From positions 48,409 to 112,408 of the forward strand of contig MU401578.1 of assembly GCA_022579005.1 (NCBI GenBank): a stretch of 64,000 nt of DNA, read 5' to 3'. The DNA comes from Poronia punctata (Eukaryota; Ascomycota; Sordariomycetes; Xylariales; Xylariaceae). Every line of letters starts with the position of its first letter. Positions within the stretch are counted from its first letter, which is position 1. Shown piece by piece: positions 49,003 through 59,436 of the stretch. Position numbers and translations under genes: made by a program. The notes under the pieces are model-generated. The model had not been told where the DNA came from, ran no database searches, and saw nothing but the letters and a program-made list of their open reading frames with translations.

Positions 49003-50269
49003 TCTTGGCGGTATTGTAACTTTTTTCTTTTTACCAACAGGCCCTAAATACCTATACGTAGTAGAATTACACTCGAGTTGTCGATATGTTTTCAAGGTGA
49101 ACTATGAACAGACAAGACGATAGGAAGGTATAACTGAAATGGGAACGTCTTATTGCTGACAAACGCTGGGATGACAAGGTGGGCGGGTATGTGAGGTACG
49201 AGTAGGTAGGCGCTACACTTGGTGGGGTTGATAGGAGGTAGGTAGCTGCCTCCTTGTAATGGTTTGCTAATTGAGATTCCTAGGCGGGCAACGGCGGGGC
49301 TGTTCATGGTAAAGGATGTCATTGGAAATAAACTACTACATGTAGTCTAGGTACGTACCAAACTGCATCTACATTATGTTTTGTATACCGGCGTTGGAGG
49401 ACTGATCTCTACCTATGTATCTTTACCAACTGCGTTCCTTACTGCTGAGAACATTGTATTATATTGCTCAGGGGGGGATTATGAAGCAAAGCCTTCTCCC
49501 CTTTACGGCCTGACCTAGATGTATGGTGACTTTTGGTCGCATCGACGTACTATGCATGGTTCTCGTGGTCTAGGGCGTTAGGCACCCTTGTGCGCTTCCA
49601 TTACTCCCAATAATTAATTCATCGAGTATTGGTAGTTCCGTTGTCTGCTAGGCGATAATTTACTCATTAGAAGCGGCCGGGCTGCGGTAACTAACTGCTG
49701 GTGGAATATTGTCAAGTTTACTTTGCTCATTAGACCAGATACATCATACCGTTCATACGTCTCTCCCCAATAGACTCTCCCTGATTAACAAAGACGAAGC
49801 ACACTGCTAATTTCTCAGTAAACTATACAGGTTTCAAGTTAGAGAGGATAATATATTTCTTTCTTTTATTACTTACCTAATCAAGCTGAGTCGTTGCGTC
49901 AAATCCACAACAAGGCAGGCAAACCATGGAATACCCGAACGTCGGCGCCGCAGCCTTAAAAACAAGATATTGCATAAAGGCCAACTCGGTTCCAAAGGTA
50001 TCATCCCAAGGTTAGCTGGCGTCTGGCCCATCATGTAGGTGAATGGAGGTTTTTTGCGGCACAAGGTCCACGGTAAAAGGGAATACAAAACTTAATCTGT
50101 TCTTGTCTGTTTCTTCGTAAAGGGGGCCCTTAGTTTGGGTCTAGTGGTGTTGAGATTACTGGTACGACATCTTCCCTATGTAATGTACATTGATTATGAG
50201 TAGCTTCTAGACATACAGGGGAGATTGATTTCCTCCGAAAAAGTTCACCAGCCCCAGTGCTTTCCTTGC
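49003..50269. other. Intergenic, upstream of RUB1 and 3' of PHB2
   Basis: The right part is the 3' flank of PHB2 (-); the left part is the promoter of RUB1 (-). Short frames at 49092-49322 and 49873-50088 have no recognisable similarity. One TACGAGTA motif at about 49198. Confidence 0.4.
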
Positions 50270-51330
50270 TTATTTTCTGTTACCCTGGTCCTCGCCATCC
50301 CTGAAGACGTTCAGGCCCAATCCCTCTGAGTCAAGTAGGAGCTTGTTCCTGCCGCCTGCCTCTTGCAACTGAGTCGCGATAGCCCGTGCATTCTCAATCT
50401 TCTTCAGCTCGACATAGGCCTTGCTCTTCTTGATAGCCTCGCCAACAAGTTCTGCAGATCGGGCCTCACCTTGCGCTCTAACGACCATGGCTTGTTTCTC
50501 TTGTCTTGCCTTGTCTACGACAAAGGCTGCTCTTTGGGCCTCCTGCTGCGCTACTTGCTTCGCTTCGACGGCTGCTGTGAATTCTGGCGAGAAGGCGAGG
50601 TGCTATTAATGGTTAGTTATATACCACGAAGCCGGAGGAGCGGGAAGGGTTGCGGAATGATTGCATACAGTTAGAGATACATCATCGAGTAAGATGTTGA
50701 AACGTGCAGCTCGTCGAGACAGATTCTCGCGGACTAGCCTGGCAACCATCTCACGCTGCGTAATCAACTGGCTAGCATTGAATTGCGCCACAACGCTCTT
50801 CAATACTTCGTTAACAATCGAGGGCAGGACACGTTCATCGTAGTCCTGCCCTAGCGTTCTGTATATCTGGGGGAGAGAGCTGATCTCCGGACGGGAGAGC
50901 ACACGACAGGTAATGTTGACCATCTGCAAGTCCTTGGTACCGGTGAGAGATGATACATTCCTCGGCTTCGCGCGGACATCGTATGTAATTGGGGTCTCGA
51001 ACCAAGGGATCATGAAATGGGTTCCTGATCGGATATACTCAAGTCAACACGGAGGGCTCCGATCGCTCGCCATTCGGATGGGACGGACAGACCTTCGGGA
51101 TATATTTCCTTGCTCACTCCACTTATTCTTTTGTACTTTATCGCTCTGTGACCACCGTCGACGTTGAACAAGGCGTTCTGGATCAAAAACCCTCCGCCAC
51201 CGAGGAGCAGCGCAGCTGCCACGGCTATTCCAGCACCCGCTGGTGGACGACCGCCCGGGAAGCCGCCACGGCTTTGGCGGACCATAGACCGCATCCTGTC
51301 CATATACTCGTCCATCGGGTTGCGCGACAT
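50270..51330 (-). CDS. PHB2: Prohibitin-2
   Basis: With PHB1 forms the inner-membrane ring that stabilises respiratory proteins and the m-AAA protease. Exons on the minus strand: 51330-51093, 51024-50669, 50602-50270; 308 aa. N-terminal [19 protein letters not shown], then a Gly/Pro stretch and one membrane helix ([20 protein letters not shown]). The SPFH/PHB domain runs from [14 protein letters not shown] through [18 protein letters not shown] coiled-coil segment ([20 protein letters not shown]) and the C-terminal heptad region follow. Intron 1 uses the less common donor GTCTGT, but only this join restores [17 protein letters not shown] 51330 is the first ATG in frame. Confidence 0.93.
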
Positions 51331-51505
51331 CTTGCCGGGTTCTGTGATATGGGTCGGCAAGGGAAAGCGTGAGGAAATTGGTCTGGTTACAACGATGGAG
51401 GAGAATGATGCTTGGACGATGGACAAGGTGCTTCACGCTTAGTACGAGTAGGTAAGCATAAGCTCCAATCACGGGCGCCAGTAGGTGATGATTCCGTTTT
51501 TTTTA

Positions 51506-51647
51506 GCCTACCTATGTCTACCTTGAAAAATTCCTACATTTAAGAAGTTCTCTACTTAGGCTGCAATAGTCTATTACGCTACCTATTTTGTATGCAGATC
51601 TAGACAAGGGTAGCTATATACTAGTACTTAGAAAAATAAGTAACTTA
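51506..51647 (+). repeat. Left terminal inverted repeat
   Basis: Begins GCCTACCTATGTCTACC and ends AAATAAGTAACTTA. It retains normal base composition, unlike the interior. It pairs with the reverse complement of 56284-56425. Confidence 0.92.
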
Positions 51648-51865
51648 GAATTAATAAACCTAAGTATTGCTTAAGTTACTGCTGCTAACATTTAATAATA
51701 ATAAAGCTATTTAGTACTTTATATTTAAATACAACACTTTATATTTAATATTGTAGTTACTTTTATAATTAAGTATAAATTAATACTTTATAAACGTAAA
51801 GTGTACTTAAATTAGCTATTATAAGCTTATTTTTAAAGCTATTTAAAAATTATAGCAATAATAAT

Positions 51866-51971
51866 AGCAATATATATATATAAGTAATAATAAAAAGCGC
51901 GTATATATATATAAGTAATAATAAAAAGCGTATATATATATATAAGTAAAGTAAGTAAGTAAGTAAGTAAA
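51866..51971. repeat. Short tandem repeats inside TIR element
   Basis: About 2.5 copies of a roughly 30-base unit (TA run, then AAGTAATAATAAAAAGCG), followed by an (AGTA)n run at about 51949-51971. Confidence 0.75.
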
Positions 51972-52290
51972 GTTACTTATTTTATAGCGTACTAATTTTT
52001 TTTTTTTTAAAATTATATTTTTTACTTATTTACTTACTTTTACTATACTTATTTTATTTTTAACTTTATTATATTTTAACTTTTTTTATTATTTTTATAT
52101 TTTTTAATACTACTAAGCAGCTTTAGTAGCTATAGCTATACTAGTAGCTAGCTATAAAGTATAAGCAAAGCTATTATTAAAGCAGCTAGCTTAAAAACTT
52201 TTTAGTTTTTTTTAGCTAAAGCTGCTAAAGCTACTAAGATTGCTAATTTTTACTTAAACAATATAGCTAGCATAATATTAAAGTTAATTA

Positions 52291-52556
52291 AATTAATAAA
52301 TAAATAAAATTAAAAAAAATGTTATTATTATTATAGCAAACTATTTATTAAAAGCTTAAAAGTAAATTAAAAAAAGTGTTATTATTATTATAACAAACTA
52401 TTTTTTAAAAGTTTAAAAGTATAAAAAACTTTTTAAACTTTTAAAATAGTTTGCTATAATAGTAATAATACTTTTTTTAGTTTATTTTTAAGCTTTTAAT
52501 AAATAATTTGCTATAATAGTAATAATATTTTCTTTAGTTTTATTTATTTATTAATT
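52291..52556. repeat. Internal inverted repeat built of four 57-bp units
   Basis: Imperfect palindrome with arms of about 130 bases centred near 52424. Each arm holds two tandem versions of a unit of about 57 bases containing AGCAAACTATTTATTAAAAG or its complement, so two direct copies face two inverted copies. The differences look like RIP transitions and small indels. Confidence 0.75.
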
Positions 52557-55500
52557 TTATTAGTTTTAACCTAGCTAAGTTTATTATTTAAGTAAATTAT
52601 TAAAATAGTAAAGCTAACTTTAGCGCTATAGTTAGCTAGTTAATTAAAAGGTTTTATTACTTTATTAATAGCTATTATATTAGTAAAAGTTAAGTAAATA
52701 AATAAACTTTATAATAATTATAATATAATAATACTTTTTAATAAAAATAAAGCAAATTTGTTTATGTTATAATATTAAGCTTTAAAATTAGTAGTTATGC
52801 TTTTTATATTTTTATAGCAACAAAAATAATATTATAAACAACGCGTATAAGCTAACTAAAATTAACTTAATAAAGTATATTTAAACTAAAAACTGCTAAA
52901 TTTAGCTTTTAAGCTTATAAGTTATTAAAAAGAAAATAAATAAAAATATTAAATAAATAATAAAAATAAAAATAATAATAAAAGCTAAAAAAAAGCTAAG
53001 CTATAGCTTTAAAGCTAGCAAATAAGTAATAAAAGCGCTATAAGGTATATTAATATATAATATTATAAAAAATTAGTTTATAAGCTTTAAAGTTAGCTAA
53101 TTTGTTTAAAAACGCAATAAAAAGTTAGTTAGCAAGGCTTAAATATAGTTAAAAAGGTAAAAAAAAGTAAGTAACCTTTTTTTTAAAAAAAAAAAAAAAG
53201 ATTTACGTTAGCTATAGCTATATAGCTTATATATAAATTAGTAAATTAGCTTTATAATACATTTTTTTTTATAATATAAATAACTTATTTTTTATATAGT
53301 TTATATAGTAGATTTACTATTTATACTATAAATAATAATATATATAGTTTTTTTTATATGTTAATATGCTAAATATATTAATATAAAAAATTAAATTTTT
53401 ATAGTTACTTTATTATTAACTTTACTTATTTTGTTTTTTAATACTGCTTATTAACTTTTATACTAAGTATTTTTTAGATTTTTTGCTAACTAGCGTTTAT
53501 TATTAATATAGCAAACTTTAAGTATAGCAATGCTAAAATCTTACTATTTTTATTTTTATAATATAAAACGTTTTTTAGTTACTTTATAGCTATTTAAGCT
53601 TATAGTATTGTTTATAGCTATAGCGTAATTTTTATACTTTTATATTAAAATAAGAATAAAGTAGCAATAAAATATAAGGTTTTATATAATAAAGCTAAAG
53701 TGTTTAAATTTAAAGCTTTTTTATATATAAGAAAATTTACGTTAAAAAAAACTAACTATAAATTTAAAAGCGCTGCTAAACTTAGCAATAGCTACTAATA
53801 TTTTAAAGTTATTAAATTTTATTATAATTACTTTTTATTAAATAACTTAAAAGATTATTATACTTATTAAGCTTTTATAACTGCTTAATAAAAAGTAATA
53901 AAACGTAGCGTTGCTATTTATAAGTTATATACTAAAATTTATACTAACTTACTTACTACTAACTTTAACTATATAGCTACTATAAAAAACGTTAATAATT
54001 ACGCTTTTACTTATTAAAAAAAGCAAAAAAAAGTTTTTAGTAATACTTTTAAAATCTTAATATAGCTATAAGCAAAAAACAATATATTTAGCATACTTTT
54101 AGTTAAAAATAAGCACTTAGTTAGTTTGTTTTAATTTTTTTATTAGTTTTAAAAAATATATAAACGCTATAATAAGCTTATTATAATAAATTTTACTTAT
54201 TATGTTTATAAATATAATATACTATTATTTTAACTTAATAGTATTATATTAGTTAGTACTTATTTTAATATTAATTATGCTTTAATTTCTAATAAGTAAA
54301 CTATTATAATATAATAAGCTTTAAAGTATATTAATATGCTATAAAAATAGCTAAATATAGCTTATTTACTTTATATTATAATAACTAACTATTTCTTTGC
54401 TAAAAAAGGCGCTATTTAAGCAGTATAAAGTAACTATATATAATAATAACTATGCTTATAGCATATTATAAAAAACGTTTATATTAGTATTAACATAAAG
54501 TAAAAAAGAAAAAAGCTGCTAAGATTTAAGCTAATATAAATTACTTTTTTTTTATTAAGTAATAAAGTAGTTTTTTATATAAAACGTATAGCTAAAAAAA
54601 TAGCTATTGCTTTAAATTTAACGCTTTGCAAGTTTTTAGCCTTTTATAAATATACTTATAGCGCTAATAAGGTTTGCTATATAAAAGCGCGTTTTTATAA
54701 TAGCAAGCTTGCTATTAACTACTTTATTAATAATGTTTTAATACTTTAAAAGCATATAGCGTATATAAAGTTGCTAGCAATAGTAATAAAGTATTAAAAT
54801 AACTTTTAAAGCAAATTTATAAACTAAAAATTAATTATTAACTATTTTAATAATACTTATATAAGCTATAAAAAAAAGTAATATATTATATTTATATAAG
54901 GCTACTATAATTTTAAAGTAGTAAGTTTATTAAAGTTAAAATTAACTTATTACAAAGTTTAAACTTAACTTTAAAACGCTTTTATTAATATTACTATGCT
55001 TATAAAAATTATTTATAACTTTAGTAAATAAAAGTAGTGCAAATATAAAAAAAAAGTTAGGTTATAATAATAATATATAAAGACTACTTACTTTTTTATT
55101 AAAATGTTTATAAATAAAAAGTTATTTTTTATAATAAGCTAGCTAGCGCTTAAAAAAGCTTATAAATAGTATAACTATGCTATTAAAATATATTATAAAA
55201 AAAATGTTAACACTTTAAAGTATATAAGTAAGCTTTTAAAAGCTATTAAAAAAAACGGTAGCTAACTATAGTATAAAAAATTATTTTAAGCAAATAAGCA
55301 TTTTATACTAGCATATATTATATAGGCAATTTAAGCTTAAAATTTGTAGCAAAAAGCAAGTTTAATATATTTTTATATATAAAAGCAAAAGGTTAAAAAA
55401 AAGCAATTTTAACTTTTATTAATAGTTATAAGCTAGCATATAAACTAAAAATATTAACTTTTTTATACTTATATAAAATTTAATTTTATAGCTTTAGCAT

Positions 55501-56283
55501 TATTAAGCTAAAAACGCTACTAACTTTACTAAAGCATATATTAATAATAATATAGTTTAGCAGCACTTATAGTAAATATAAACTAGTAGCTACTAAATAC
55601 TTTACTATAAAAAAATTAAACTTTATAAAAGCGCTGCTATATGCTAATAAATAACTATAATAAAAGCATATTAAATAATATAAAAAAAAAATATAGCTAG
55701 TATAACTATATTAAAAAATAAAAAAATTTAATTTATTAAAATATAAGTTTATAACTTAGTTAAATTATAAGTACTAGCAGCAATACTAATAATATAAAAT
55801 TAAATTATTTTTATAACACTAGTAGCACTATACTAAAAAATAAAAGTAAAAATAGCTTTAATATATAAAATATTGCTAGTGCTATAGTATTAATAAATAA
55901 AAATAGCTTTATTTATACTAATAATAATAAAAATGCTTTTGCTAGCATACTAGGTATAAACTAAAAAATTAATACTTTTTAAGTAGCTTAGTAAGCTAGC
56001 ACTATTATAGTAATAAGTAAACTACTATAAAATATAGCAATAAAGCTTTAATAGCAAGTATTATAAGCTTTATTAAGTAAAGTACTTTGTTTATAATAGT
56101 ATACTATATATTTATTACAAAATTTTTATAAAAACTTAATTATATACTTTTTTTTTTAATAATAAAATTACTAATATTTGCTATATAAACATATTATTAT
56201 AAAAAGTTATAAATATATTAAAATTTTTAACTTTATAGTTTTTTTATCTAAGTATATAAAAGTTTATTATAATAAATATATTT

Positions 56284-56425
56284 TAAGTTACTTATTTTTC
56301 TAAGTACTAGTATATAGCTACCCTTGTCTAGATCTACATATAAAATAGGTAGCGTAATAGACTATTGCAGCCTAAGTAAAGAACTTCTTAGATGTAGGAA
56401 TTTTTTAAGGTAGACATAGGTAGGC
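56284..56425 (-). repeat. Right terminal inverted repeat
   Basis: Reverse complement of 51506-51647 except five transition differences. The boundary with the AT-rich interior is sharp on the left; normal composition resumes to the right. Confidence 0.92.
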
Positions 56426-56427
56426 TA

Positions 56428-56866
56428 GTTTTTTTGGCAGCCTCTAGCTCTTGCTCACATTCTCCTCCCTATTGGCTTATTTTTCTGGGGGAGCTCACAC
56501 TAGAGCAGGACCCGTTTTTACTATCTTTAAAGCGCTAGGCCAGATTGGCTAGGCTACTTTAACCACCTAGGTTACTCAGTACAAGCTCCTGGTCTAGATA
56601 CCTGCACGCAGACAGGAAATGCTACAGGTACAGTAGGAATCTTTGTCTCTGTAATTTATACAAAAACCTTTGTTAAACACCATAGCGACCCTCGAACACA
56701 GGTACTGCACGCCGTGTTATTTTGTCCACGAATTCATGACAATCTAAATAACTTACCGCGGCTTGACTATTTTTGTTTTTTGCTAATCTTTGAACGTTTG
56801 GGTGGGAGGGATTGTGCCTCTATCATTTTCTCTGCCTCTCGGCGCGACAAGCATAACATTACAGCG
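56428..56866. other. Promoter/leader of CSTF64 gene
   Basis: Normal-composition DNA between the TIR element and the RNA15-like gene. No other gene seen. Confidence 0.4.
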
Positions 56867-57898
56867 ATGTCTACGAAACCGCCATCGCGTGTTGTCTTCG
56901 TTGGCAACATTCCTTATGGTACAGACCACGCATATACTCACATGATGGCATAGGGATTGGCTAACCTTTTCCTGTAGGCCTATCCGAAGAACAAATCAGC
57001 GATATTTTCAGCACAGCCGGCAAGGTCATCAACTTTCGCCTGGTTTACGATCGCGAAACGGGGCGTCCGAAAGGGTTTGGCTTTGCCGAATATCCAGATG
57101 CTGGTAGGCTATTGAGGCATGAAAGTGAGGTGCGGAAGGGCTTCAGCTGACTAGGTGCTCTGGCTAGATTCCGCGGCTTCGGCAGTTCGAAATCTGAACG
57201 ATTATGAAATAATGGGCCGCAAACTCCGTGTCGACTATAGCACTGAAGGACGGGTTGATGGGGACGACAGTAACAACACATCTGCTGCCCACGGACAAGC
57301 GACAACAAATGGCACATACTCAACTAGGGAGACAGCATCTTCGGGTTCGTTGCCCCCCCTACCGCCCGGCAAGGAACTCCCACCAGGCATGAGTGCGACC
57401 GATGCCATATCCCAAACACTAAACACCCTCCCGCCAACACAACTTCTCGATATCTTATCTCAAATGAAATCCCTTTCCACTACCGATCCGAATCGCGCCA
57501 CCGAACTCCTCACACAAGCGCCACAGCTTTCCTATGCCATCTTCCAGGCGCTACTACTGATGGGGCTCGTTTCGCCTGAAGCAATCCAGTCTGTTCTGGA
57601 TACAAGCGCTGCTCCCCCGGTCTCGCAGCCCGCAGCCAATTATCCCGCCGCTGTGCCTCAGCAGTATGCGACCCCGGCGACTTCAACACCACCAGTGGCT
57701 GCAGCCTATGCCCCTCCTGCCACAGCAACAGCGCCGGCAATGTACGCGCCGCCTGCAGCGAATTCAACTCAGCAGGATCCCGATGCCCTCATGCAAGCTG
57801 TCATGAACCTGCCGCAAGAGACTATCGACCAGTTACCCGAGGCTGAACGACAACAGATCCTTGCTCTTCGAACCAGTTTTATGGCGCAGCGACGCTGA
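56867..57898 (+). CDS. RNA15: Cleavage stimulation factor CSTF64 / RNA15
   Basis: RRM protein of the mRNA 3'-end cleavage factor, recognising U/GU-rich downstream elements. Exons: 56867-56918, 56978-57103, 57168-57898; 302 aa. The RRM covers about residues 8-85 with RNP2 VVFVGNI and RNP1 KGFGFAEY (49-56), rebuilt across both introns (IPYGLSEEQISDIF; EYPDADSAASAVRNL). The hinge domain that binds CstF77/Rna14 is PTQLLDILSQMKSL...QLSYAIFQALLLMGLV. A Pro/Ala/Tyr-rich linker follows, and the C-terminal three-helix domain is DALMQAVMNLPQETIDQLP. Length fits compact fungal versions. Confidence 0.92.
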
Positions 57899-59436
57899 AG
57901 CGGCCACACAGCCCGTCTTTCAAATATTGACGTATCCCGTTATTTTTACTCGGGAGACACTAGTGCGCTTGGAGAGATCTTTCCGAACGCTTGAGGGGAG
58001 CTCTGACATCTATGGTACTGTCATCATGATCTCGGAATTTCGACCGAATGGGCTCCTCATCAATTGCACGAGTTGCGATACCCCTAATTTACCCTCGATA
58101 TGTTTGTTTGTAGCGCAGATTACTCAATGCGTTACTGGCTGAACACGCTTTTGGGACAAGAGGAAACTTTATACGGCAGGTGTCATGAGGGTTAGCGGGA
58201 GGACGGCAAAATCACATAATTGCAACACAAAAAAGGGACAGCCCTGACAGCACGGTGGATGCTGCAGCCAAACCTTCCTGGGGGTTTAGGGTAGTAGGAG
58301 CCACCATCGAAAGGGTCAGACTTCGATATACTTCAGTTTCGAAGTTCCGGCAATACGATATGATGTTAAAGACATGTTTCTCCACTGGAACCGTGGTTTA
58401 ATACATAAGGCACACTTGGATCTTTACGGTCTCTTTATAATGAAAACAAATCGACCTGACCTGTAGCTTATCTGCCAATGCCTAGACACCTAGTTTGACT
58501 GAGCTGGATTACTTGCTTGTAGAAATGGTGCGTAGATGAATGGTAAATAGTAGATTTGTGTTTACATACTAGCTCACGTGTATATAGGGGATGCGATGTC
58601 CGAGTATGTACTCGTAGAAATTCCAGTGAGACGACCACATGTTGCCAAGAAAGCAAGTGCCTACACGTACATGAGCGATCCCTAAAAAAGTGCCGGGCGT
58701 TCAAAGCAATGGATGCTACAGGCTGCACGTGGGATTAAATAGTTTGGAACATATGCAACATCGCAACGGTAGCCCCTCGTGCCCCTGTTAATCGATCTCG
58801 GGGAGCACCTGTAATGGCCTCTCACGCGCCAACGACGTCACACGGCCACTTCACAGCGGGGCGCTTGGCAGGGCTTTGGCGATGAGCTGGTAACGGTCTC
58901 TGCCTATCAGGTGCTGTACGTTTGGTACGCCATACCGTAGATAGGTAGGCGTGGTAGGTTAAGTTAGTTGGTACGGTACAATACACGTTGTTGACTACGA
59001 GGAGGTAGTCTACCTACACTAGTTTATGTACAAAACCGGTTATCATCCAGGCTCAGCATCCCATGTTTTATAACTTCTCGTATAAGCCCCTTACAGACAT
59101 CAGTACGACCTACTCGTATGCACCTATGATAGCTTACGTGTATCTCCGCATCGAGCATCAAATTCTTAAGTAGCATCATCATCTGAGCCTTGAGTGCCTA
59201 TATTCCCCCGTTCAAACTTTCTACCGCAACCCTTTAATTTCCCAGTGGTTACTAACATCCGCACCACACAAAGAGCATATTAATCGGCAATACCGAGATC
59301 GCTGACAATGTTCCATGTCAAAGCTATGCACTACTCGATATAGCTTATCCATCACCGCCTGTGCAAGTTGGATGCCAGACTCAATTCTCGAAGTTCTCTA
59401 AATACTGTCCATCCCGCCGATATCTCCCGGGCAACT
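57899..59436. other. Intergenic spacer, 1.5 kb
   Basis: 3' flank of CSTF64 and promoter/leader of the Mg transporter. Contains TACTCGTA motifs at about 58611 and 59112 and a short upstream frame (59372-59401) before the MNR2 start. No other gene seen. Confidence 0.4.
59372..59401 (+). promoter_or_regulatory. Candidate uORF upstream of MNR2
   Basis: A nine-residue frame (MPDSILEVL, stop TAA) ends 35 bases before the proposed MNR2 start. It would act only if the mRNA starts upstream of it, which sequence alone cannot show. Confidence 0.3.

Larger units (their letters stand above)
51506..56425. mobile_element. 4.9-kb TIR element with RIP-degraded interior
   Basis: Ends are 142-bp terminal inverted repeats (51506-51647 and 56284-56425) that differ at five positions, all transitions. 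Both ends abut a TA dinucleotide (51504-51505, 56426-56427), as expected for a Tc1/mariner/pogo-type TA duplication, though TA alone is weak proof. The interior (51648-56283) is almost pure A/T, with residual G and C mainly in AGCT, TGC and GCA contexts, no open frame of 60 codons and saturation with stops: the mark of RIP. No protein can be read, so the superfamily is undecided; 4.9 kb is long for Tc1-type elements, so a nested insertion is possible. It sits in the divergent promoter of PHB2 and CSTF64. Confidence 0.85.

Noticed and set aside
51867..52000. AT-rich block as a possible centromere core or mitochondrial insertion
   Set aside because: The flanking TIRs, TA borders and transition-only changes fit a RIP-mutated transposon better, and housekeeping genes lie close on both sides.
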